Shown in pieces: positions 32,800-44,030 of a stretch of DNA of 64,000 nt (positions within the stretch are counted from its first letter, which is position 1; every line of letters starts with the position of its first letter). This DNA is from Hetaerina americana (lineage: Eukaryota; Arthropoda; Insecta; Odonata; Calopterygidae), in the NCBI GenBank assembly GCA_022747635.1, contig JAKTNV010000064.1, forward strand, positions 695,001 through 759,000, read 5' to 3'. Made by a program: the position numbers and the translations under genes. The notes under the pieces were generated by a model. The model was given only the letters and a program-made list of their open reading frames with translations. It was not told the DNA's origin and did not search any database.

Positions 32800-32840
32800 T
32801 GTTCGAGCTTTCGGCCCTCTCAGAGGCCTTCTTCAGGAGA
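32800..32840 (-). ncRNA. Hammerhead-like motif in PLE2 3' region (best preserved core)
   Basis: Minus strand: CTGAAGA (32836-32830, matching CUGANGA), stem II GGCCTC / GAGGGCC with a TGA loop and one bulged G, then GAAAGCTC (32812-32805). Helix III would be only two pairs (AG/CT) before C17. An unpaired A sits between CTGAAGA and GGCC. Stem I is weak (C-G and T-A). Core bases C3-A9 and GAAA are all present. Very short helix III types are thought to work as dimers; activity here is inference. Confidence 0.45.
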
Positions 32841-32923
32841 GACCGAAAATATGCTGTTGCTGTGGAGAGGGGAAAGAGGTATGGGCGGGGAGGGGAGGTG
32901 TGGAGGGAATGCTGGGAGGGAAA

Positions 32924-33459
32924 TTAAAGATGGCGGTTGAGGGTGGGAATTTTGAAAGAACGAAAAGTTAATATGTAGGCGGATTCACGAGTTCTCACCT
33001 CTATATTGGTGCCTGAATCAGGTAGGGATTCTAGGATGCCGAGAGCAAAACACTGGTCGAATGAAAGGTTGTGGGAATTGGCGTGTGAAGGGATAGGATG
33101 AGAAGAGAGTGAGGTAGAATTGCAGGAGTACCGGTGATTATTCATTCGGATGGATAAGGGGGTAATGCATTCGCCTATGTAAAAGGAAGTGCAATGTTTG
33201 CATGATAAAAGATAAATAATGTTTTTTGAGAGGCAAATAGCGTGGGAACGAGGTGAGGGGAAAATGAGGGGATGTAAGGAGAGGGGAGTAGGCATAATAA
33301 GAAGACAGGTTTTACATCGGGGGCGGTTGCAAGTCGGGGAAATATTGGGGAATTTGTCACGGGGGGGCGCCAAAGGGTTGGTGGATCTCAGAAGGTTTTT
33401 GAGAATGGTGGGTCGTCTGTATATAATAGATGGGCATTGGGGTAGTAAGGAAGAGGTCG
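32924..33459 (-). pseudogene. GIY-YIG endonuclease domain of PLE2
   Basis: The frame ending at 32924 encodes RDKFPNISPTCNRPRCKTC (a Cys-rich linker with CxxxxCxxC spacing common in PLEs), SKNIIYLLSCKHC, TSFYIGECITPLSIRMNNHR (YIG core and catalytic-type Arg), HANSHNLSFDQC and a terminal Glu in VRTRESAYILTFRS. It ends with IPTLNRHL and a stop, a normal PLE C-terminus. Coding from 33459 to 33373 is open in the same frame apart from an in-frame stop near 33395. The domain itself looks nearly intact. Confidence 0.8.
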
Positions 33460-34175
33460 CGTAATTGTCATGTAAAATTGGAATAAGTTCTTTAAGGAAG
33501 GTTTTCAGTCTGTGTGATCCGGGGAAATAGGTGGTGCAAAGGTTGAGTCCTGCGTCAGATGTGGGCTTGTTATTGTGTGGTGTGTGTGGTCGGGTGGAGC
33601 GGTGGATTTTATTTTGTGGTAACTTTTCTGGGTAACCGCGTTTGAGGAGTCAAGATGTAGATTGTCAAGGTATTTTTTGAGAGTGGCTGCGGTGTTGCAA
33701 ATTCGGTGTCCGCGGATAGAGGGAGAGATAGGAATCGAGCGTTTCGTGTGTTGAGGATGAGAGCTAGTGTGGTGTAGGTATTGCTGATGGTTAGTGGCTT
33801 TGATGTGTACTTAAGTAGTGAATTTGTTGCTTTGAAGTGAGATGTCTGTGTCAAGAAAGGTGATGGTGGAGTCTGAAATGGAAGAGGTGAATTTAACAGT
33901 GAAAGATGAATTTAAGGCGGATAAGAAATTGTTGAGAGAATCAGAGCCATGTGTCCAGAGAATAAAAATATCGTCTATGTAGCGGACCCAGAAAAGAGGT
34001 TGGAAGGGTTGCTGTGACGGGAAAGTCTCTTCGAGATGGCCCATGAAGAGATTGGCGTATGGTGGTGCCATCCTCGTTCCCATCGCTGTGCCTTTTGTCT
34101 GAAGGTAAAAACAATTTTGGAAAGTGAATGCATTTTTAGTTAGGACGAAAGTGGCAAGATTGAGGGGAAATTCCG
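33460..34175 (-). pseudogene. Penelope-type reverse transcriptase, C-terminal part
   Basis: The frame 34175-33811 reads ATFVLTKNAFTFQN, CFYLQTKGTAMGTRMAPPY (motif B), ANLFMGHLEE and FWVRYIDDIFILW (motif C, YIDD), then STITFLDTDISLQSNK. A frameshift near 33830 moves it to a second frame (SHFKATNSLLKYTSKPL and on to about 33650), and further shifts lead through RGYPEKLPQNKI-like and LKELIPILHDNYATSS-like sequence to the GIY-YIG part. Motif A and everything upstream are missing. At least two indels break it. Confidence 0.8.
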
Positions 34176-35040
34176 CACTTGGCCCGCGCCCCGCGGTACC
34201 CTTTGGGGGGGCGGGGGATGACCTCGGGAAGCCGCACCGCCGTGCGCGCTGGTCACCACGGCCAACCGACACGACGCGCTCCGAGAGGCGGAGGGGAGGG
34301 GGGTGGCACCGCTCACCTCCTCCTTCGAGGGAGGAGCCGTGAGACGAGAGAGAGAGAATCCTTCTCCAGATGAGGGGCATGGGGTGCACGGGAGGGGAGC
34401 TCATCTGTGCCTCCGGAGGAGGGGGGGCGTTGTGCGGCGGCGTCATACGAGAAGGAGAGGAGGGGGTGTGCTGCCCCCGCCGCTCATTACCCCTTCCCCC
34501 CGCAACCAGGGCTTTTTGCTCCGATCCCCTCCCTTCGACCCCCCCAAAATGGCCGCACCGCGCCCAAACAACGCCTTAGCGGTGAACGGGTAAGAGTGTG
34601 AAGGGGGGGTCTCTCGCGTCGGGGGGACGGACCCCTGCCCCCGCCGCCCATTTCCCGAGACTCCTCCGAGAAGGTGTCGGTTTCCGCCGCCTCACCGCGG
34701 CGCCACTGTCACTCAACGCCTTTCCGCATGGCGGGAGGTCCCTGTAATCTCTTCCCCCCGCCCGCCCCAAAAAAACACAAGAGATACCCCCGCCTCCACC
34801 TCCACCCCCACCTCCCGCTCTTAGCAAAGCCACCCCACCCCCACCCAAAAGCAGGGGCGGGGGTGGGAGTGGTGTGGAAGCGCCCCCCCTGGACAGCGCG
34901 CGCCGGAACTGTCTTCCCGACGGGGAGAGACGTCCCCCCCTCGCCCCGCAGAAGAGGGGAGGGCCGTATTCAGGGTTTCCGTGGCATGAAGCACCCGTAG
35001 GGTTTCATCCATCGACCTTGTTAATACATATTATTAAAAC
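34176..35040. other. Non-coding GC-rich stretch, nothing recognised
   Basis: CpG-dense with G runs up to 34500 and C-rich afterwards. It starts at the PLE2 truncation point and ends at a TA array. Confidence 0.55.
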
Positions 35041-35060
35041 GTTTATATATATATATATAT

Positions 35061-35146
<86 letters not shown>
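35041..35146. repeat. (TA)n microsatellite
   Basis: TA array with one ACAA interruption near 35061. It runs directly into the CCCTTCTCGGACTACAACC lead-in of an RTE-like copy. Confidence 0.95.
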
Positions 35147-35148
<2 letters not shown>

Positions 35149-36410
35149 CTTCTCGGACTACAACCTTGACGTGTTGGAAGGGCTTGTGCGTTCCGATGAC
35201 CCCTAGAGCTGTGCTGGCGGGAGTAATAATAATTGCTCCTGGTAGGGTCACCCATGCCAGATAGGTCGAAGGTTAGGAGCCAGACGAAAGGTAGTCCACG
35301 CAGCGTCTGTTCCTCAGTGAGGCGGCTGCAATGGCGTCTGTCCCCAGTGGGGCGGCCAGTAAGTGATGTTGTCACGTTAATCTACTCTACTCACGGCTAA
35401 TCCGCAGCCTTTACATGTCTCAGACTGCACAGGTGCGAGTGGGGAACGGGGAGTCCGGTGGGGCAGTGTTAGGAAGAGGTGTAAGGCAGGGTTGCCCATT
35501 ATCACCGTTGCTGTTCAACTTGTATGCAGAGGAAATGATTCAGGAGGCATGGGAAGAACTGGAGGTAGGAATGAAAGTGAGCGGGGAATTCGTAAAATCA
35601 GTTAGGTTTGCTGATGACCAAGCTTTAGTTTGTCAGTCAGCCAAGGGGCTGCAAGCATTGCTTAGTGAATTGGAAATTCAGTGCGACAGGTATGGGATGA
35701 GAATCAATATTAATAAAACAAAGGTAATGCGATTTTCTAGAAAGAAAAAGGCGAAGCTAAGCATTAAAATAGGAGGGAAAAAGCTAGAGCAGGTAGAACA
35801 GTTTATGTATCTCGGTAGTGTTTTGGACCAACACGGTCAAAGTAGTAGGGACGTAAGGAGAAGAATAGCGCTAGGCAAAGAGGCTTTCACTAGGAGGAGG
35901 GAGTTGATGACGGGGATGTTGAGTAAGGTTGTTAAGAAAAGACTCGTAAAAACTCTGATATGGAGCGTAGCTATGTACGGCGCGGAAACGTGGTCATTGA
36001 AGCAGGAGGATAGACGTAGACTGGAGGCTTTTGAAATGTGGGCGTGGAGAAGAATGGAGAAGGTGAAATGGACGGAGAAGAAAACAAATGAGGAAGTACT
36101 TGGTATGGTGGGCGAAGAGAGGGGTTTGTTGGGAGAAATCTTATTGAGGCAGGAAAAGTTGATGTAGGGGGTATTGACAGGCAGTGGGATGTTGAAGACT
36201 GTAATAGAGGGGTGAATGTTAGGCAAACGAGGAAATTGAAGGGATAGAATATGGATGTTGGACGGGATGAAGGGAGGAAGAAAGTACTCAGCGATGAAGA
36301 GGGACCTAATATAGAGTAGGATGATGGATTTTGCTAGGGGTCACAAATTATTTAATCAGTAATTACGTCCATCCAGAAACCTGCCTTAACCAGTATATTA
36401 CCTAATAATA
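35147..36410 (+). mobile_element. RTE-like LINE with both ends, middle deleted (copy C)
   Basis: It begins with a 50-base lead-in (CCCTTCTCGGACTACAACC, GACGTGTTGGAAGGGC) not present in the other copies, then the family 5' UTR from CCCCTAGAGCTGTGC to about 35385. It jumps to the RT at about 35397 (LIRSLYMSQ) and keeps the rest of the RT, C-terminal domain and 3' UTR (CCAGAAACCTGCCTTAACC near 36373-36391), ending in ATAATAATTA and a TA array. The endonuclease and first half of the RT are missing. Confidence 0.85.
35397..36167 (+). pseudogene. RTE-like reverse transcriptase, C-terminal half with intact frame
   Basis: An open frame whose ATG at 35415 gives 250 residues; coding similarity begins slightly upstream. 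RT motif B GVRQGCPLSPLLFNLYAE (residues 22-39), motif C VRFADDQALV (FADD at 65-68), INKTKVMRFSRKKK (from about 99) and the YLGSVLD motif (from 132) are all present. After this come the RTE C-terminal domain LVKTLIWSVAMYGAETW, EDRRRLEAFEMWAWRRMEKV and LLGEILLRQEKL. The lack of internal stops over 250 codons suggests a fairly young copy. Without motif A and the endonuclease it cannot be autonomous. Confidence 0.85.
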
Positions 36411-36436
36411 ATTATATATATATATATATATATATA
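36411..36436. repeat. Short (TA)n at RTE-like 3' end
   Basis: TA array directly after the AATAATAATTA 3' tail of copy C. RTE elements usually end in short simple repeats. Confidence 0.9.
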
Positions 36437-39400
36437 CGTTATGTACTATTAAGAGTGAGGCGAGCTTAGCCCGGGATGGCGGGTCCGACTGAGAAGCTGC
36501 AGATCACCGGCTCCTTTAATCAGAGGAATTGCACTTCGGGACGGAGACGAAGAAGTAGGCGATTCTTACACCGATATGTATGATTGCTGTGAGGCAGCAG
36601 TTGCATCGTGATGCACTGAGGGCGCAGACCGAGAACATCAGCCCGGTACAGGCTGCCACGGCTGCTGCGGCGGCGGCGAGTTTGTCACGGAATCGGCTGA
36701 AGCGGTGCGCCGTCCACCGCCACCACATTCATCCCCCGAGCAGATTCAAGCTTGCATTCAAATAGGCGACATCTCCCGAAGAAATACTTGGGTGGTGACG
36801 TGAGCCTCCGGTGGCATCTCCAGGTGTTAGCAGGGGTGTCAACATCAGTCAAGGTGGACACTGCAGAATAGGATGTCGAAGAATAGGTCGCGGGAGTTTG
36901 CGGGGAGTTTGAAAAGGCGAAGATGGGGATGCATCGGCGGGAAATTGAGAATCGTATGACGGGAACGCGCTTAATGTGAAGTGTTTCGGGGTCGACGACG
37001 ATTTCCCGAGCGATGGGCGCGGAGTGGGAACAGCGCGAGCATCACGGGAAAGGGCATCGCTCGAAGGTGCACGGGGATTACAGGCGATCGGAGAGTTGCG
37101 ATTAGGTTGGCGGAAGAGGCATGAGGGTAGGGAGCATCCTCGGACGTCATTGGAGTCTACCACTCTACGGAGGAAAAGAAGCGGCATGGAATTGCGGGCG
37201 ACCACGGGGCCGCACCCTCGCGTGGAGCGCCCGCTTCAAACATTGGATCGGAAGGCAATCACAAAGAGAAGGAAGTTCCTCGCCCACGCAGAGATCAAAC
37301 AGTGGGCCGTTTTTTATTTTAAAACTCCGAGAGATCATTGTTCACCGCTTGGTGCACGTGGTGCATATCTCATGTTTCCCATGTGGTGCTGCCATTTAAC
37401 TATATTCTCGAGAATGCCAAATGTACATCGCCTTAATTTCACCAAATCTCTCAAAAAAAAGATTCTCGATATTTATTGGAATCAGAGAATGACTGATGGG
37501 AAATTTGAGCAATGAAAAGTGACAATCCCCTGAGGTAAACCCACAATTTAAATTAATGTCAGTTCCACATATTGCATTTTATACTTTTATTTTACCTTGA
37601 AAAGAAAGCAGGCCCTCTGCTTGTCCAACCCCGACCATTCATTCCAAAACATTCCCAATGTTTCAAACTCGATCGTATTTTCTCTTGCTTTTGCGTAAAA
37701 ATATAGCATTAAAATTGCATCACGACATTAGGTAAAGTTTTTACGTCGTGTTCATTTATTTCCTTGTATTTGTATCCTGATCCAAGGATTCTCCGGCCCA
37801 TTGAGCTCGTAATTAAGCATCAACACTCCAACACATCAACACATTAATTATGAAAGCGTGTTCCCTCGACATTAAAACCTGAATTATCCATTTCCTCGCC
37901 CTGATTATTATTCGTGCATCCTTCGAGAGAGCTATCAACTTGAAACTCTTTATTAATAAATGTAAATTATACTCTACATTTCTCATAGTCCTTTCATTCA
38001 GGTCTATCTATTCAACATTTCCTTGCCCGAGTTTTTTTTCTCCCCATTGAGTTGGAGGTATTTCGTGCCGCGTCTTCGAGACTGAACCAAGATGGGGGCG
38101 CGAACTCTCCCGCGGCCCAACCATGTGTTTGTGAGTGCGAGCGTGGGAGAGGAGAGACCCACCCCCCGCCCGGTTGGCGAGAGCCCCGTCTCCACTCCAC
38201 GGGGCACACACTTCGGGCGTGTGGACGCGGCGGGGGTGCCGTGGCGCCTCTGCGTCGTCAAGGCGCCGCCCCCCCTCCCACCTCGCGCCCGGGCAGCGGG
38301 GGGGGCACGCTTCATCCGAGTGACGTCACCTCTCCTCTCGCCGCTGGAGATTAAGGGGGGTGCTATAGGGGTGGGAGGCGCTCGGGTCGCACTACCCCCC
38401 TCCGATGGCGTGGCCCGCTATGTCACGAAAAAATGAAGTTAGGAATACCAAGGAGATTCTCGATTTTGAATCCGATTTGTGAGACTTCGTGCGGGCAATT
38501 AGTGGATAGGGAAATCGCACGTTTGCGTGTAATCGTATACACTCGGCATTCGAAATGTAAAATGGGTCGAAGTTCACCGAAAGTTTACAAGAAAAAGTTC
38601 CCCTTCTATTCAAGTATTTGGTAAAATCTTACATTCAGGAGGAAGTACAGATAGACTTTGGCGCGATTTTAAAAAATAAGAAAGGTGCCCCATGAAGTAA
38701 GAGCAAAGTTTCATTCTTTATTTTTATCCTTGGCTCCATAGTAATTTTTAAAATGTATTGGTCACATCTAAAAAAAATACCATAGCTGCTTTACCTCAAA
38801 GGCTTCAATAGCGTAGGAACATAGACTGGTATTCGTTGAAAGAGGTCTTAAATTAAATCAGAATAGCTTTGACCTTTGAAGACGTCGAAAATACTTTTTA
38901 TTCCATAGTGTGATCATGAGTCTTGCAGTGTATTTTGTGTTGCAGCTGTTATTCTAACGTTGTGTAGGTCCTGGTGCAGAACTTAACGTGAAGTCGTCGG
39001 TTACTAAAACCTCTCTAATTAAAAATTGTAATAAATATTTAAAAATTATTTAGAAAAACAATGAACACTCCTGTCAGCTTAAAGACTATAGGAAATATTT
39101 CTCCAATTTAGTGCTTTTTACACACAGTGAAAATTTTAAACAAATATCATTCAGAGAATATTGAAAAGGGGGAATCCTCTGTCTCAATCGTCTGGCAGAC
39201 GAATGGACTCGAAGCTAACGTGCGGCGCATGGAGCTGAAAGCTTGGCACTGTTATAGCTCACTCAAATCTTCCAATAGAAGGCAAGGACAACGTGAACTA
39301 CTCTTGCGTCGAATATTCGCACAACACATAAATTTGACAGTCCGAGCCTCAAAATCGCCCAATCGCTTTGATTGACGAAATTTCAATTTGCTGATAATAT

Positions 39401-39555
39401 TTTCGCACGGACGGAAGAAAGGCATGTTTGTCTCAGTGATTGAAATGCGAACGATCTAAGTCATTTCTTTTGAAGCTTCTATTAACACGACTCAATGCAT
39501 TCCCAGTGAAGACCAAATATGACTGATTATAAAGATTCAAGATCTTACATAATTA
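36437..39555. other. Non-coding stretch, no supported gene
   Basis: 36437-37540 is mixed with GC-rich codon-like stretches but no domain. 37540-38030 and 38620-39555 are AT-rich. 38040-38420 is a GC-rich, CpG-rich island. The plus-strand frame 36976-37515 (179 codons) has no recognisable motif. Confidence 0.5.
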
Positions 39556-39559
39556 CAAA

Positions 39560-40915
39560 GCTCCTCCTCCATATCAAAACAAACTAATCCTCCAGACAAG
39601 AGAATATTCCCGCGAGAGTGGTGAAGGACCTCGTGTCAGAAATTGCGTCAATCTTCGAATGCATATTTAACAAATTGATTTTAGAAGGTGCAGTTCTCTG
39701 AACTGGAAAATAGCTAACGCTATGTCTATCGTTAAAGGTTAAAATATACAAGACCCTAAAGAATACAGACGATTTCAATTAGCCTCTCTCTCCTGTAAAA
39801 TCTCAGCACTTATCGTTGATTGTCAGCAACATCGCAGAATTTCTAAACACTCAAAACCTTATTTCCAACAAAATACACGCATTAAGAAAAGAAAGGTTCC
39901 GGGAAAAATAGGTGGGAGTTTTTATACGTGAAATCCTTCATGCAGGGAAAAGGAACTAACGAGTAGCTGTAATTTTCTTTGGTTTTAAAAGGGCTTTTGG
40001 TAAATTCTAACTCGCCAAATTCGTATAAAATTCGCGAAGTTACAGAATAAACGATAATATAATAAACTGTGTTCAGAACTTCATTAATATCCCAAACAAA
40101 AATTATTAATCGAATTTTCTAGCTCTAAATATGTTAAAGTGACATCCGGCGTCCCTCAAAGTAGCGTCATTGGCCCTTTGTTCTTTCTCATTGCCATTTG
40201 TGATATAATCTCAACAAAAAAAAATAACCCCGAACTGTTTGCCGACGAAGCTGTTCTCTACAGGGAAATAGAAAACGACACTGACGGTTAATATTTAAAA
40301 TGGACTTTGAAAAATTAAAAATTGGACCCAGAATTTATGCTTAATTTTAAATAGTGTACTGTTAAAAAATCTTCCTTAAAATATAAAAAAACACGAGCGG
40401 CTTTACCGCCCTACAAACTCGGGGGTGCTCGGATTAACGTTGCAGGCCGAATTAAACAACTGGGTATCACCATCGCACCCGATGCTACACAAGGAAAGTA
40501 CATACGTACCATTGGCGGAGAGGTCTTGAAGAAGATGACATTCGTCAAACAAATTAAATGAAAGAACGGTTGGAAAATGTAACATGAGAAAGTAAAGGAG
40601 ACGTTCTCTTCTTCTTTAAGCAAGGGCCTCACCTAGAGGACCCATCTCTAAAAACACTGACTACAGAACTGAGCAAGGAACAGAGAAGGGCCGCAAGCTT
40701 CCTAATAGATTCGTACGAAGAGAAAAAGTACCACGCATTTACCACGAGATCTGGGATGAGGGCCCTCATCAATGAGAAGACTTGGAGGAAGATTAACCCT
40801 ATTTCAATCATGCCAATCGTGTGGTTTTACATCCGACGCAGGAGATATAATTCGGACCCCCAAGTTCACGAGCAAGGCAGACGATTGCAACGAAATAATA
40901 GACTGTGAAATGAAT
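39560..40915 (+). mobile_element. CR1/L2-like LINE fossil
   Basis: A plus-strand non-LTR element, broken by many indels. Readable in order: IPARVVKDLVSEIASIFECI (39595-39660), NWKIANAMSIVKG (39700-39740), KEYRRFQLASLSCKISAL (39757-39810), VIFFGFKRAFGKF (39970-40010, motif A region with Gly for the catalytic Asp), VTSGVPQSSVIGPLFFLIA (40136-40195, motif B) and LFADEAVLYREIEND (40233-40280, motif C, FADE instead of FADD). The C-terminal ELSKEQRRAASFLIDSYEEK (40665-40730) resembles the RT-downstream VQRRAARFI-type region. No endonuclease was found upstream. Confidence 0.75.
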
Positions 40916-40935
40916 CGATAGACATACGCATTAAT

Positions 40936-41235
40936 GTTTTCCGTGCACTATTTGCGACAGAGGAAACACTAAGAGGGAGATGGGGAGGCACCGGCGAAAA
41001 TAGTTAGGAACACAAATGTTAAATTCCCTATTAAAATTTTGGAGCTTAATTTCAAAAAAGCATATGAAACCGCTGTAAACTCTTAGTAAGACGTTCTTTA
41101 ATTTTAAGTTCGTCCCAAAGCCCTAGCACCCCCTTCCACTAGCCCTTGGGCCATAGGGTTGTTTGGTGTCGCGTACATAAATGTGCTGATCTAATTCATT
41201 CGTGGATTGACCGCCCTGCATGAGTTGAATTCGAC
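40936..41235 (+). repeat. Unclassified dispersed repeat, copy 1
   Basis: Similar in the same orientation to 44728-44955. Shared blocks are GAAACACTAAGA, the GGCGAAAATAG / GGCGAAAACAG block, ACACAAATGTTAAATTCCC-like, CGTCCCA...AGCACCCCC, CCTTGGGCC-like and TTCGTG...ACCGCCCTGCA-like. It lies directly after the CR1-like LINE, so it may be that element's 3' UTR. Confidence 0.5.
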
Positions 41236-43982
41236 CCGATGTTAGTTAGTGACTGCGATATACGATTCTAGTCAACCCAAACGAATGGAATTCCTCATTT
41301 GCGTTCTTTGCGTACTCATTACCACTCACAATTGTAATGTGCATGACGAGCATTGCAGGGATGGTGAGTGTAGTCGCCCCCTTCCACGAGGGTGGATCGC
41401 AAGGGGTTTATGGAAGCAGTGCGGTAGAAGTGGAATGGCCGGAGACCAATCATCCCCGTCACAATTAACTGCGACGACCTGCGGGGTAGTTTTCAGAAGT
41501 AGATAGACGTAGGTGTAAAACACGTTCAAGGAAATTATATATTTCCTGGAAGTTATACAAACATACGATACACGATTGCGACAATGTCCGCCGTTAAGTA
41601 GAACTCAAAGGATAAGGAGTACAAAAGTCGGTGCGCTTTTCAAGCCAGCCAGCATGTACATGGTTGCATGCGGTTTGGTGCCACGCAGGTTTAATTGGTC
41701 ACCTAGTCCGAAGACTCCTTCCTTCTCCTTTTACGCATTCATTATCTCTTGCATCGCCCCCCCTCGCCTCCTACACTCTGCCGGAGAGACACAGGAAGCA
41801 TTCACCCACCCCCAACACGCGGACTACTCTACCCGAAAATTTGCCGAGTAAACTCGAGTAAAAATAAATTTACAACACTCAACGCACTGGACAGGCATTA
41901 TCTACATCATATAATCGCGATAATCGTACTCAATTTATCTTCGAATTATTGGCGAAAATATTTCGGACAGATCACAGCTGAAATACATATCATATTTATT
42001 TACCAACCGCACCGAAAGGGGAAACTAATGCATGACTCATTTACTGATGACCAAACTTCCAGTCGGCAATGCCACCACAGTCCTCGTCAGTTTGTCGGGG
42101 AAGCGCACCGACGCCGAGGGTCCATCCGCGTGGCGGCAGGGGGCAACGACGCCCGCGGACGCCTTTCGCTAGCCAGGGACAAATGACCCTCGTTCTCCAC
42201 TCCAACAAACCCTATCTCACACTCCAGATTCACAAGTGCGATCATTTTTCATTTCCCCGCTGGATGGGCGAGGCTATGCAGGGGCCGCCGCTCCGAGAGA
42301 GCGGGCGCCCCAAGACCCCCGTTTAATATAACACTTATCATGTGCTTCCATCCATCAACGACTACCTCCAACCCGAAATATCTGGTACGAGACGCCGAAA
42401 CGAGCACTATTTTTTACAACTCGAGTAGACACACGGTTTAGCAAGAGCCATCCCCCGGCGACGAATGTCCCCGTGGTCATCCAACCACCACAATTCACGG
42501 CAACAGCCTAATCCAACGAGTCGAGGCCGAGAACTTACCACCGCCAAAAGCTATGCCACAGCGATTAGCGCCAAAGTCAGTGACTCCGCCGCGGCGGAAC
42601 GAAGTGAGGGAATAATGGCTTCCACCTCCTCATCACGAGAGCGATTGCCGGCAAGGACCCACCCTTGGAATGGAGTCCTGCCGCGAAATCAGATGCCGGG
42701 TGCAAGGTAGCGCGCGTGGTGGGAATCTTGGAAAACAATTGGCGGAGGAACAAGTGCGAGATGGACAAGTGTTTCCAAAGCATCCCCCGCCACACAACCC
42801 CACGTCCCATCAAAGTGTGCACTCAGTGGTAGGAGGGGGGTCGAGGGAGCGCCGGAGGTATCCACCCCTCCCCCCCCCCCTTCGCCTCCTCCCTTCCCGC
42901 GGCGAGACATGGAGGGCCACTCCCCTGTCAAGGATCACCCGAATCGAATGCACCTTCCCTCGCACCCCTACTCCCCCGTCTATCCGTCCGAGGGGGGAGG
43001 TCCCCCTCCCCTCTCTCCCTCCAGGGATACGAGCGAAGGAGAGGTCCGGGGGTGAGGGGACGGATCTCTCTCGACACCCTGACCGCTCTCCCCCCCTCCC
43101 CGCGAAGGGAGCACCCAGGCACGCGCCAACAGAAGGATTCCCCCCCCCCCCCCGGCCGCCCCATCGGCGGGGCAGCGGCCCTCGCCGTGTTCGTCGCCTC
43201 AATGAGTGGAGCGAACCTCCCGGGGCGGCGGCAACGGGGGCCTTGGCGCCCCACGGGTACAGCGGGCCCTCCTGCACCCACTGCCGGCCGGCACCAATGC
43301 ATTCATTGTTTGGTGGGTTAAACAGCGGACCGGCAACTGAGCAAAAATTAGTGTTCGAGTAGATATACAATACGGCGCGTTTCCTAAATTTCCTCCAAGA
43401 TTCTTTTAAAGTAGGCATTGGATTGATGAAGAAATTCTAATGGCGGTTAGTTTTCCAACCAAACATACGTTTATCCACGATATCCCAGTGTTTCTAAACA
43501 TAAATCAAAGTTTTAGAATGCATTCAAAGAAAATCGCAAAAAAAGAGTAAAAATTGTGGCGATAAGCGAGTGAGTGTGACGGGTATGCTGGGGGTTTGGG
43601 CCGGGGTCCCTCGAGAGGGGCGGACAGGGCTTTTGGAAAGCTAGTGACCACTTGAGTTGTCTTGCCACGAAGAGAGAGACTCATCACGGACCCAAATTAT
43701 ATTAATAGATTCGGCCACCGGGATTATTTAAGAGAGATGGGAGTCGCCATGTCAGACAGACATATTCAAGCACCCATTGCCCTCGCACGATAAGAAAACA
43801 TAATAAAATCGAAACCAAGTGCCCTAAAGAATTAAATAAACTTGAATACTAGAATTTAATGAATAAGTCAAGTGCTATAATTATTGCATGAGAAAAAAGA
43901 AGTTTATAAGCAAGAAATTTGTACATGAGCTAACGTGCATTCAAAGGCATGCATGATCCAATATTTCTGCATGACTATCCCT
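41236..43982. other. Mostly non-coding; one weak candidate exon
   Basis: A weak signal-peptide-like exon candidate at 41285-41364 is listed separately. 42050-43330 is GC-rich with a C run at 43140-43153 and many CpG. 43340-43930 is AT-rich. Long frames across 42670-43418 on both strands are compositional: they overlap one another and are dominated by Pro, Arg and Gly. Confidence 0.5.
41285..41364 (+). CDS. Possible first coding exon of a secreted peptide (weak)
   Basis: From an ATG at 41285 the frame reads MEFLICVLCVLITTHNC, a short hydrophobic signal-like segment, followed by NVHDEHCRDG with several Cys. Right after it is ATG|GTGAGT (41362-41369), a good 5' splice donor match. Continuing without splicing gives only 74 residues ending at 41506. 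No homology is recognised and no promoter is clear, so this may be chance. Confidence 0.12.
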
Positions 43983-44030
43983 ATCAACCCCCGCCACACA
44001 CCCATGTGGCGGCTGGCGGGGTCTTACGTA
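43983..44030 (+). repeat. Dispersed hairpin repeat, copy 4 (short)
   Basis: CAACCCCCGCCACACACCC, ATGTGGCGGC, TGGCGGGGTCTT. The stem is CCGCCACA / TGTGGCGG, a perfect 8-bp hairpin. The outer GGGTGGTG block seen in copies 1 and 2 is missing. Confidence 0.5.

Larger units (their letters stand above)
32743..34175 (-). mobile_element. Penelope-like element PLE2 (5'-truncated)
   Basis: On the minus strand the copy starts abruptly at about 34175, where GC-rich unrelated sequence changes to RT coding sequence. It runs through the RT and a GIY-YIG domain (stop at 32924), then a 3' region with a hammerhead-like motif (32840-32800), the tail GTGTGAGTGTCCTTTT and ends near the palindrome and TA array. 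It belongs to a different PLE lineage from PLE1 (RT reads KGTAMGTRMAPPYANLFMG rather than AMGSPLSPLLADIY). Confidence 0.85.

Noticed and set aside
36976..37515. Plus-strand 179-codon frame
   Set aside because: Mixed composition without motifs, and its end lies in AT-rich sequence; not enough to call a gene.
42670..43418. Overlapping long frames on both strands
   Set aside because: Mutually exclusive, dominated by Pro/Arg/Gly, with homopolymer runs inside.
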